DNA from: Desulfobulbaceae bacterium
GTDB lineage: Bacteria > Desulfobacterota > Desulfobulbia > Desulfobulbales > Desulfocapsaceae
Length of the DNA stretch: 5,974 nt
Direction of reading: 5' to 3'
NCBI GenBank assembly: GCA_030632405.1
Contig: DAOVUU010000179.1
Span: 1-5,974 of the forward strand
Shown: in pieces, positions 1 through 5,820 of the stretch
Layout: each line of letters opens with the position of its first letter
Numbering within the stretch: the first letter of the stretch is position 1
Notes under the pieces: model-generated
Told to the model about the DNA's origin: nothing
Databases searched by the model: none
Seen by the model: only the letters and a program-made list of their open reading frames with translations
Made by a program: the position numbers and the translations under genes

Positions 1-1190
1 AGACAGAGAACAAGGATGATCGGGCTTAATACATAATTGGGAACCCGCAAAATCTGTGAAAATATTTTTGCGCCGCCAAGTCCAAGACCCAGGAACATGA
101 GATTGGCAAAAAACATACCTATAAAAACAGCGTAAACCACATCAGCATTCTGGATAAACAGCAGAGGCCCAGGACGCATGCCGTGAATCAGTAGAGCCCC
201 AAGAATAACAGCGGTGGTGCCGCTGCCAGGTATTCCAAGTGCCATGGTCGGAATCATCGCTCCGCCTGTTGCAGAGTTGTTAGCGCATTCGGGTGCTGCA
301 ATGCCTTCCAGACAGCCGGTACCGAATTTTTCAGGAGTTTTAGAGAATCGCTTGGCTTCGTTATATCCAATAAAAGAGGCAACCGTGCCGCCTTCCGCCG
401 GCAGAATACCAATAAAAGTACCTATCAGGGATGAGCGTATCAGAGTCGTCTTCACCGATTTAATATCCTTCCAGGATGGCAGCATCCCCGAAATTTTCTT
501 ATCGATAACAACTTTTTTAATCCCGCCCTCGGCCTGCCTGAATATTTCTGTGGCAGCAAAGAGCCCAATCATCACCGGAATAAAACTGACACCATCCATC
601 AGATGTGTAAGTCCAAAATCATAGCGGCTGAATCCGGATATCTCATCCATGCCCACACAGGCAATAAAGACACCGATTGTGCCTCCCAGTAAATTTTTCG
701 CAACCGATTTTGAACCGAGACTGCTGATCATGCTCAAACCGAAAATAGAGAGGGCGAAATATTCAGGCGGACCGAATTTGATGGCAATCTCAGCCAGCAA
801 TGGGGCCAACAAAATCAAAACGACAACACTGAACAGCCCTCCAATTGCAGAACTGATACAGGCCATTCCCAGTGCTCTGCCAGCCTGCCCCTTCTGGGCC
901 ATGGGATATCCATCAAAGGTGGTCGCCGCCGCCGCGGGTGTCCCCGGTGCATGAACGAGGATTGCAGCAATGGAGCCACCAAAGGTCGCCCCGCAGTAGA
1001 GGCTTACCAGCATGGTGATCGCCGGAACCGGCATCATTCCATAAGTAAAAGGTATAAGCAGAGCTACCCCCATGGGAGCAGTCAAACCGGGCATTGCCCC
1101 GAGAATCATTCCGCCCAGAACACCGACAAAAACAGCCAGAAAATTCATTGGCTCCATGATAGTCATGAATCCGACTATAAGTTGGTCCAT
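1..1190 (-). CDS. tctA: TctA-family large membrane subunit of a tripartite tricarboxylate transporter (3' end cut by window)
   Basis: This is the large integral membrane subunit of a TTT secondary transporter, which moves a solute delivered by the periplasmic TctC protein across the inner membrane using an ion gradient. The first 396 residues are in the window. Full-length TctA proteins are about 500 residues, so roughly 100 C-terminal residues lie beyond the left edge. Visible family motifs are GAMPGLTAPMG (31-41), the GGS..AILVHAPGTPAAAATTFDGYPMA stretch (71-98) followed by GQAGRALG (101-108), NEAKRFSKTPEKFGTG (277-292), APECANN (299-305), and LGIPGSGTTAVILGALLIHG (318-337) before MRPGPLLF. 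The translation is hydrophobic throughout. The start is the ATG at 1190-1188. An AAAGGAG Shine-Dalgarno at 1205-1199 lies 8 nt upstream and overlaps the tctB stop codon, which indicates translational coupling. One oddity: the second-half loop that usually reads LPGAGG is LPAEGG here (residues 263-268). Confidence 0.96.
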   Translation of the reverse strand, partial: MDQLIVGFMTIMEPMNFLAVFVGVLGGMILGAMPGLTAPMGVALLIPFTYGMMPVPAITMLVSLYCGATFGGSIAAILVHAPGTPAAAATTFDGYPMAQKGQAGRALGMACISSAIGGLFSVVVLILLAPLLAEIAIKFGPPEYFALSIFGLSMISSLGSKSVAKNLLGGTIGVFIACVGMDEISGFSRYDFGLTHLMDGVSFIPVMIGLFAATEIFRQAEGGIKKVVIDKKISGMLPSWKDIKSVKTTLIRSSLIGTFIGILPAEGGTVASFIGYNEAKRFSKTPEKFGTGCLEGIAAPECANNSATGGAMIPTMALGIPGSGTTAVILGALLIHGMRPGPLLFIQNADVVYAVFIGMFFANLMFLGLGLGGAKIFSQILRVPNYVLSPIILVLC

Positions 1191-1203
1191 TACAATAGCT
1201 CCT

Positions 1204-1659
1204 TTACATCAAAATTCCGGCAGGCAACTGCACCAAAAGAACTTGATTAAAAATAATATAGATAAGAATGGGTGTGACTATCGCGGTGATAATAATAGGT
1301 CTCTTGCTCTGGACTCCCCATACCTTCATGATGGCCACAATAAATAAGGCTATCGAAACAAAAGTCCCTAGATATGCAGCGCCAAAACCAAGGGCGATGG
1401 CACAAATCATCGATCCGGAAACCCTCCTAAATGCCTCTTTTTCCATCTTCTTCGTAACTTTGTCTGGTCCCTTACGAATACTTTGAATGATTATAACCAG
1501 GGTTAAAAACATGGCCATGACCAGCACCACCCGCGGAAAAAAAGCTGCCGTTGTATGGGTGAGCACCACGCCCGAACTTTGAAACGTATAACTTATCCCG
1601 TATAGGACAATGAATATCACCATCATCACAATGGCCATACGCAAGTCTTTATTATTCAC
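1204..1659 (-). CDS. tctB: TctB-family small membrane subunit of the tripartite tricarboxylate transporter
   Basis: This 151-residue protein fits the small four-helix TctB subunit, which partners TctA in the inner membrane and has a poorly understood role. Hydrophobic segments are at about 8-24, 42-60, 82-114 (long enough for two passes) and 120-142. A basic, charged loop lies at 62-79 (RKGPDKVTKKMEKEAFRR). Family-typical details are FP at 41-42 just before the second segment and the C-terminal FNQVLLVQLPAGIL. The start is a GTG at 1659-1657, supported by GAGG at 1671-1668 with 8 nt spacing. An in-frame ATG at codon 8 (1638) would cut into the first membrane helix and is less likely. The gene sits 13 nt before tctA, whose ribosome binding site overlaps this stop codon. 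It lies 129 nt after tctC, with a terminator-like hairpin in between. Sequence conservation of TctB is low in general, so the call leans on context as well as topology. Confidence 0.9.
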   Translation of the reverse strand: MNNKDLRMAIVMMVIFIVLYGISYTFQSSGVVLTHTTAAFFPRVVLVMAMFLTLVIIIQSIRKGPDKVTKKMEKEAFRRVSGSMICAIALGFGAAYLGTFVSIALFIVAIMKVWGVQSKRPIIITAIVTPILIYIIFNQVLLVQLPAGILM

Positions 1660-1736
1660 TGTTCAATCCTCAATTTTCGTTAACAGGCTCAAGAAACACC
1701 AGGATCTCTATTGCAAATTCGAGTAAAAAGCTCATC

Positions 1737-1772
1737 AAAAAACGAAGGACCCGGTTATGAATCCGGGTCCTT
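1737..1772 (-). terminator. Intra-operon rho-independent terminator or attenuator between tctC and tctB
   Basis: On the minus strand a perfect 10-bp stem (AAGGACCCGG, 1772-1763, with CCGGGTCCTT, 1754-1745) closes an 8-nt loop. It is followed by CG and then six T residues (1742-1737), with a second T5 run a little further on. This is a textbook intrinsic terminator starting 16 nt after the tctC stop codon. Because tctB and tctA follow in the same direction with no obvious promoter of their own in the gap, I read it as a partial terminator. It would leave abundant tctC message and less tctBA message, a common arrangement for binding-protein transporters. It may also protect the tctC 3' end. Confidence 0.85.
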
Positions 1773-1788
1773 ACCGATCAACCTGCTG

Positions 1789-2769
1789 CTATTTCTTCAT
1801 ATAGCCCAACTCAGTCATTGCGTCCTTCCAAACTGGGTATTTTGCATCCAGGAAATCATCCCAGTCTTTACCGATCAAGATACTTTCTGGTCCCATGGAA
1901 TTGTCTTCCAGATAGTTCTTGTAGATACTATGGCTCATACTTTTCTTAAAGGCAGCTCTCAATGTCTCAACTATTGCATCAGGAGTTCCTTTTTTGACAA
2001 CAACACCGCGCCAGGTAGCCATTTCAACATCATAGCCCAGCTCTTTAGCAGTTGGAGTATCCGGAAAAGCCTTCAAACGATCTGCTACCAGAAACGCAGC
2101 CGGCTTCACATTCCCTGCATCAAACTGGCCCATAAATTCACTGGGGTTCAGCACGCCCATATCAATGACCTTACCGAGAAGCGCCACAAGAATTTCGCCA
2201 CCGCCTTTAAATGGTACGTATTCGAATTTAACTCCTGCCGCCTTAGCAAATTCATGGGCAGCTACATGATCTATACTTGCCATATGGGCAACACCTACTT
2301 TTATTGCTCCATCTTTTGTTTTTGCTTTTGCGAGTACTTCCTGGATATCTTTATAGATACCGCCATCCTTTGTAGAAATAACAAGAGACTGAGGATCATA
2401 ACATCCCCTGACAATACCAATCACATCTTCACGAGTGGCGTTACAATTCCCTCTGGCCATGGTGGCGAGGTTTGAATTTGTAAATGAGTTGATAGTATAA
2501 CCGTCAGCCGGGGCCTCCATCAAATGGTTAAGCATTCGGGCTCCAGAGCCTCCACTCATGGTCTGGATAACAATATTTGTTTTTAATATCCGTCGAAGGC
2601 GAAGGGCCACTGTCCGTGAAAAAACATCTGTTCCCCCACCTGCAGAAGAGTGGATATACCAGTTGATCTGTTTGCTCGGGTATTTATCTTCAGCCACAAC
2701 TGAAGTTGCTGACTGCCATAAAAACCCAATAGCCAGGGCCGCTACAAGACCCAATTTGAACTTTTTCAT
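1789..2769 (-). CDS. tctC: TctC/Bug-family periplasmic solute-binding protein of the TTT transporter
   Basis: This 326-residue protein is the extracytoplasmic receptor that binds the substrate, usually a carboxylate in this family, and hands it to TctA/TctB. A Sec signal peptide is clear: KKFK at the N-terminus, a hydrophobic core at about 6-18, and a likely cleavage after VVA (residue 26). Bug-family landmarks follow in order: YPSKQI (30-35), the ligand loop GGGTD (44-48), ADGYT (88-92), YVPFKGGGE (184-192), FPDTPTAKELGY (235-246), and W253 followed by KKGTPDAIVETL (259-270). The length is normal for the family. The ATG at 2769 has AGGAG at 2780-2776, 6 nt upstream. The mature protein has two cysteines (C109 and C123) in the segment after the ADGYT motif. 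The gene is preceded by the regulator gene with a 61-nt gap and followed by an attenuator-like hairpin, suggesting it is the most highly expressed transporter gene. The substrate cannot be deduced from sequence. Confidence 0.95.
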   Translation of the reverse strand: MKKFKLGLVAALAIGFLWQSATSVVAEDKYPSKQINWYIHSSAGGGTDVFSRTVALRLRRILKTNIVIQTMSGGSGARMLNHLMEAPADGYTINSFTNSNLATMARGNCNATREDVIGIVRGCYDPQSLVISTKDGGIYKDIQEVLAKAKTKDGAIKVGVAHMASIDHVAAHEFAKAAGVKFEYVPFKGGGEILVALLGKVIDMGVLNPSEFMGQFDAGNVKPAAFLVADRLKAFPDTPTAKELGYDVEMATWRGVVVKKGTPDAIVETLRAAFKKSMSHSIYKNYLEDNSMGPESILIGKDWDDFLDAKYPVWKDAMTELGYMKK

Positions 2770-2802
2770 ACCTTTCTCCTATGCATCGGTTTATAAAAGA
2801 CA

Positions 2803-2818
2803 GATCATCTTCATGATC
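2803..2818 (-). promoter_or_regulatory. Small inverted repeat in the regulator-tctC gap, possibly with a weak internal promoter
   Basis: The 61-nt gap between the regulator stop and the tctC start contains GATCAT-GAAG-ATGATC, a perfect 6-bp stem with a 4-nt loop. On the minus strand, TTGATC (2820-2815) and TATAAA (2795-2790) lie 19 nt apart, which could be a weak promoter placing transcription start about 15-20 nt before the tctC ATG. The spacer is longer than ideal, so this is tentative. An alternative is a simple mRNA processing or stability hairpin that raises tctC message relative to the upstream genes. Confidence 0.3.
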
Positions 2819-2830
2819 AATCTGCCGTTG

Positions 2831-3571
2831 TTACTCTTTTCCATTTTCCAGACTGTAGAGCTGTTCAATGACTACATCAAAATCAGCCTCCAGGGCCAGA
2901 ATCGCCTCGACAGAATCGCGGTTTTGAATTGCCTTGACAATTCTGTCATGTATATCCAGCATCTGTTCGATCCGTGATGGATCTTTCTCGTAATAGAGCC
3001 TTCGCATATTCTGCCACAATGGCTGAACGGTGATATCGAGCAGTCGCTCAATTATCGATATAGTGATGGAGTTCTTAGTTGCCCTGGCGATAGACAGATG
3101 GAGTTCTTTGCCTAACTTGGTATAGGCCAGATAGTCACCGGCAAGACCTATATTATATTTTTCCTCCCAGACATCAGAAATCGCCTGAATATCTTCATCG
3201 GTTGCATCCCGTATTGCCATCCGAACACTACCGACTTCTACCACTTTACGGGCCTGCAGAATCTCATATGGACTTTCACTCTCTTCCAGGATGTTTTTTA
3301 CCTGTAAGGAAAGATCATCTATGATCAGGTTTTCGGAGATATAGTTCCCGTCTCCAGGCAGACTCTCTATGATACCGACAATCTGGAGTGCGCTGATAGC
3401 CTCCCTGACCGACGGGCGACTGACGCCGATCTGCTCGGCAATCGCCCGTTCGGATGGCAATTTACTCCCAGAAGAATACTCGCCCGATTTAATATCAAAC
3501 AATATCCTTTCCGCAATAATGGCACCTTTGCTTTTAAATTTGCCTCGAGGTACTTTTTCAAAAGAAAACAT
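2831..3571 (-). CDS. GntR-family transcriptional regulator, FadR subfamily (winged helix plus FCD domain)
   Basis: This is a probable ligand-responsive repressor of about 246 residues, the usual size for FadR-type proteins. Residue numbers count from the ATG at 3571. The N-terminal winged-helix domain (about 12-80) shows KLPSERAIAEQIGVSRPSVREA (37-58) with the recognition helix SRPSVREA, then the wing PGDGNYI (72-78). The C-terminal helical FCD ligand domain (about 95-240) shows E102-ILQARKVVE, then LGKELH (153-158), ATKN (164-167), and DIHDRIVKAIQNRD (206-219). Two of the four usual FCD metal-ligand positions look substituted: Asp to Gly (154) and the last His to Asp (230). H158 and H208 are kept. 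Two ATG codons compete. The one at 3577 has AAGG directly abutting it, which is too close, while the one at 3571 has AAGGAT six nt upstream and is preferred. Its position as second gene behind a FadR-like operator array suggests autoregulation of the whole operon. Confidence 0.94.
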   Translation of the reverse strand: MFSFEKVPRGKFKSKGAIIAERILFDIKSGEYSSGSKLPSERAIAEQIGVSRPSVREAISALQIVGIIESLPGDGNYISENLIIDDLSLQVKNILEESESPYEILQARKVVEVGSVRMAIRDATDEDIQAISDVWEEKYNIGLAGDYLAYTKLGKELHLSIARATKNSITISIIERLLDITVQPLWQNMRRLYYEKDPSRIEQMLDIHDRIVKAIQNRDSVEAILALEADFDVVIEQLYSLENGKE

Positions 3572-3618
3572 GCACATCCTTATTCTTGTAGGAATGGGTT
3601 TATCTTCTACAGATTATG

Positions 3619-4446
3619 TTACGGTTTCAGTGCTTCTTCAAGAACGCCTAATTCATCCAGAATCGGCTCAAGACGTTTCTTACTCAACAGCCTGTCTTCA
3701 TTACTTCGCGGCAGTTCTATATTTAATGTCCCTTTAAAACCAACATCGATAAGCCTCTTGAAAGTAGACTTAAAATCTATCTTACCCTCACCCACCGGCA
3801 TATGGTGATCAAGGATCAGATCGTTGTCACTGATATGTGTACTGACTATTTTATCTCCAAATTGATCGATAAAAGGCTTTGTATCATCTGGAAGTAGATT
3901 GGCATGGGCAACATCAAGGGTCAGGCCAAAATATTTCGACGGTATTGCCTCAAAAACCCTGGTAAATTCCTCTGGATAAACACCCATGTAGGCGACTTCA
4001 CAGTCATCATGCATTTTGTTCATGTTTTCGATGCCAATTGGCATTTCTAATTTTTCAGCCAGATCAACAACCGGCTTGTAGGTATCAATCAGGCAACGGT
4101 AAACTTCTTCCATGAACAGGCTGAAGTGATAACCAAAATGAAGCACGATATACTCAGCTTCCAGATCGTGGGCCAACTTCACATAGTCAAGTAAATGCTG
4201 CTGGGCTGCTACCTTTACCGTAGGTTCAATCTCTGCTGCATTCACAAATGATGCAGAATGGAGACCATAGCGAACACCAGATTTATCTCGTAACCTTTTT
4301 ATATTGTCAATACGTTTGGAATCCCATGTATTCAGAAAATTGTTGGGATTATTGCAACTCAATTCCATCCAGGGGAAACCACCTTCCTGAGCAAAGGAAA
4401 AATACTCTTCCATTGGCTCCGGTCCGGCATTAAAACAAAGCTTCAT
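3619..4446 (-). CDS. Sugar phosphate isomerase/epimerase family protein (AP endonuclease family 2, xylose isomerase-like TIM barrel)
   Basis: This 275-residue cytoplasmic TIM-barrel enzyme belongs to the metal-dependent family that includes hydroxypyruvate isomerase, inosose and sugar epimerases or dehydratases, and endonuclease IV. Candidate metal and catalytic residues sit at the ends of predicted beta strands: H63 (GLHS), H103 (LHFGYH), E140 (GIENM), D178 and H181 (LDVAHAN), H204 (THISDND), H215 (HHMPVGEGKIDF) and E244 (NIELP). The E-D-H-E set expected for a divalent metal site is therefore complete and the enzyme looks intact. The start is the ATG at 4446, which has GGAGG at 4457-4453, 6 nt upstream. 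The frame stays open to 4590, but that extension is low-complexity sequence encoded by the promoter-proximal repeats and is not counted. It is the first gene of the operon, 47 nt before the regulator start. Its reaction is unknown. From context it may isomerise or epimerise the imported solute or a breakdown product. Confidence 0.92.
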   Translation of the reverse strand: MKLCFNAGPEPMEEYFSFAQEGGFPWMELSCNNPNNFLNTWDSKRIDNIKRLRDKSGVRYGLHSASFVNAAEIEPTVKVAAQQHLLDYVKLAHDLEAEYIVLHFGYHFSLFMEEVYRCLIDTYKPVVDLAEKLEMPIGIENMNKMHDDCEVAYMGVYPEEFTRVFEAIPSKYFGLTLDVAHANLLPDDTKPFIDQFGDKIVSTHISDNDLILDHHMPVGEGKIDFKSTFKRLIDVGFKGTLNIELPRSNEDRLLSKKRLEPILDELGVLEEALKP

Positions 4447-4489
4447 CTCCGACCTCCGTCTGATCTGTGATATTAACTGTTCCAAATAC

Positions 4490-4501
4490 TGATAATTATC
4501 A
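4490..4501. repeat. 12-bp perfect palindrome in the operon leader
   Basis: TGATAATTATCA is a perfect 12-bp palindrome in the untranslated leader of the minus-strand operon, 44 nt upstream of the first start codon. It is AT-rich, so it could occur by chance. It could also be a binding site for a second regulator. A related palindrome with the same arms occurs at 5916-5930. Confidence 0.35.
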
Positions 4502-4549
4502 TTGCACCCCGTTGATGTCCGTGCATAAATAAAAACAGGCATTGGCCTC

Positions 4550-4582
4550 ACCGGTAAAACTGGTCTTACCGGTATTACTGGT
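4550..4582 (-). promoter_or_regulatory. Operator array: four ACYGGT hexamers at 9-bp period, likely bound by the FadR-like regulator
   Basis: On the plus strand the hexamers ACCGGT (4550), ACTGGT (4559), ACCGGT (4568) and ACTGGT (4577) are separated by 3-nt spacers AAA, CTT and ATT. Each neighbouring pair forms an imperfect palindrome around a GT-N3-AC core (4554-4560, 4563-4569, 4572-4578). The middle one, ACTGGT-CTT-ACCGGT, closely resembles the TGGT-N3-ACC layout of known FadR operators. The block begins right where transcription from the promoter at 4589-4618 should start, so bound protein would block initiation or escape. A weaker fifth unit, ATTGGC, precedes it at 4541. The assignment to the local regulator is inference from motif type and position. 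Confidence 0.75.
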
Positions 4583-4588
4583 TGACCC

Positions 4589-4618
4589 ACTATAGAGGTT
4601 ATGATATATCTTTGTCAA
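4589..4618 (-). promoter_or_regulatory. Sigma70-type promoter of the minus-strand isomerase-regulator-tctCBA operon
   Basis: On the minus strand, a perfect -35 box TTGACA (4618-4613) is followed by an 18-nt AT-rich spacer and a -10 box TATAGT (4594-4589), five of six matches to consensus. Transcription would begin near 4582, leaving a leader of about 136 nt before the ATG at 4446. No comparably good promoter was seen elsewhere in the divergent gap, and the operator array starts at the predicted transcription start. Confidence 0.8.
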
Positions 4619-4649
4619 GAAAAATGGCACTATCAGCAATGATGGCGTT

Positions 4650-4686
4650 GTAAAAAGTCCGATCTCCTGCGTTGCAGGTTTTTTAC
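4650..4686. repeat. Stem-loop element with T-tract, REP/MITE-like or terminator-like
   Basis: GTAAAAA (4650-4656) pairs with TTTTTAC (4680-4686), and inside this CCTGC-GTT-GCAGG (4666-4678) forms a tight 5-bp hairpin followed by T6 (4679-4684). Nine unpaired bases (GTCCGATCT) lie on the left arm only. On the plus strand the inner hairpin plus T6 has the form of an intrinsic terminator, but no gene ends here, because the flanking genes are divergent. The sequence resembles short intergenic repeats I associate with Desulfobacterota genomes. That recollection needs a genome-wide search to confirm. If it is functional on the plus strand, it could insulate or attenuate transcription toward the AbrB-family gene. 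Confidence 0.6.
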
Positions 4687-4788
4687 AGACACCCGACACA
4701 CCACATGTATTGTCGTGTACCTGGAAAAAACGCCACAGGTGGGATGTGAAAACAGTATGTTATTTCAGTGAATTAGATCCGGATATCT

Positions 4789-5820
4789 GTGAATACTTTC
4801 TCAATCAGACCACTTTTATTGACACTGGCAATCGGTTTTTCAGGATCAATTGCTGCAAGTTACGCAGATCTGCCCGCTGCAGCACTGGTCGGGGCTATCC
4901 TCGCAGTGTCAATTGCCTCAATGTTCAGACTGACAGTGGATATTCCTCTACGGCTGAGAAACGTCGCATTTACAATCATTGGCTGTTCACTCGGCAGCTC
5001 CATTACCAAAGAAGCTCTCAGCCAGACAGGACAGTGGCCCTTCAGCCTCTTTGTTCTCGGAGTTGCCGTTTTGGTGACAATGCTCACCTGCAGCTGGGTG
5101 CTCTCCCGGTTCTTCTCCCAGACAGTAGAGACAGCTATGCTTGCAACATCTCCTGGAGCTTTGATCTATTCTCTGGCACTTGCAGCCGGCGGTATGGGAG
5201 ACATACGTGCAATCATAGTAATCCAGAATATCCGGCTCGTGGTGGTCACCACCCTCCTTCCCTTTATTCTTGATAATTTTGGGTTTGACCCCGGACACAC
5301 AGATATCCCTGTGGCTGCAGGTGGTACCGGCAGTGTACTGGTTATCCTGGTGGCTTTTATTGCTGGGATGGGTGTCAGCAGATGGAAGATTCCGGCATCT
5401 TTTTTACTCGCCGGTATGCTGGTCAGTGGAGTCGGGCACTATATGGGAGTGATCACCGGACGACCGCCCAACAGTATAATTTTTATAGGTTTTGCTGTAA
5501 CTGGATCGATGGTCGGTGCCCGCTTTTCGTCAATCCCCCTGCACGATCTGCAACGGCTTCTTCTGGCATCGCTCAGTGCCGTGTTTATTTCAGGATTACT
5601 CTCACTGGCATTTGCTATCCCTGTCGCTCAAATGCTTGATGTTCCATTCGGTCAGGTCTTTGTCGCATTTGCTCCCGGCGGAGTTGAAGCAATGGCTGCG
5701 ATGGCTCTCGCACTTGGCTACGACCCCGCCTATGTGGCAACACATCATCTATTTCGGATAATCTTACTGTTTTTCCTTCTTCCGGTTGGTATTAATCTGC
5801 TCAAAAAAATCAACAAATAA
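4789..5820 (+). CDS. AbrB-family integral membrane protein (often annotated putative ammonia monooxygenase)
   Basis: This hydrophobic 343-residue protein has about 9-10 predicted membrane segments and matches the AbrB family, which is named after Escherichia coli AbrB and often carries the misleading label ammonia monooxygenase. The family is built from two repeated halves, and the repeat is visible: ATSPGALIYSLALAAGGMGDIRA (119-141) with a following NIRLVVVTTLLPF matches AFAPGGVEAMAAMALALGYDPAYV (293-316) with a following HLFRIILLFFLLP. Other landmarks are LPAAALVGA (28-36), GCSLGSSIT (65-73), and TGSMVGARFS (238-247). Length is normal and the protein looks complete. The start is a GTG at 4789. 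An in-frame TAG at 4774 excludes a longer form, and only a weak GGA at 4781 serves as ribosome binding site. No convincing promoter was found in front of it. It is transcribed away from the TTT operon. A transport role is plausible, but the substrate is unknown. Confidence 0.92.
   Translation: MNTFSIRPLLLTLAIGFSGSIAASYADLPAAALVGAILAVSIASMFRLTVDIPLRLRNVAFTIIGCSLGSSITKEALSQTGQWPFSLFVLGVAVLVTMLTCSWVLSRFFSQTVETAMLATSPGALIYSLALAAGGMGDIRAIIVIQNIRLVVVTTLLPFILDNFGFDPGHTDIPVAAGGTGSVLVILVAFIAGMGVSRWKIPASFLLAGMLVSGVGHYMGVITGRPPNSIIFIGFAVTGSMVGARFSSIPLHDLQRLLLASLSAVFISGLLSLAFAIPVAQMLDVPFGQVFVAFAPGGVEAMAAMALALGYDPAYVATHHLFRIILLFFLLPVGINLLKKINK

Noticed and set aside
214..954. Plus-strand open frames opposite tctA
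   Set aside because: They mirror the strongly conserved TctA reading frame on the other strand and show no recognisable motifs.
1711..2475. 254-codon plus-strand open frame opposite tctC
   Set aside because: It is antisense to a clear tctC gene, has no family motifs and has a composition typical of a shadow frame.
4447..4582. Riboswitch in the long operon leader
   Set aside because: No conserved riboswitch core or multi-helix fold was recognisable. Only a short palindrome stands out.
4447..4590. N-terminal extension of the isomerase-like gene to 4590 (adds 48 residues with a PVRPV-type repeat)
   Set aside because: The extension covers the predicted transcription start and operator hexamers, and the repeated residues simply reflect the 9-bp DNA repeat. 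The ATG at 4446 has an excellent GGAGG site, and the protein then begins in the family-typical way.
4666..4684. Simple intrinsic terminator of a plus-strand transcript
   Set aside because: The shape fits, but no plus-strand gene ends upstream, and the outer complementary arms suggest a larger repeat element. It is kept as a repeat with possible terminator activity.
4499..4699. Small minus-strand open frame of 66 codons across the divergent gap
   Set aside because: It runs through the promoter, operators and hairpin, lacks a good ribosome binding site and has no recognisable product.
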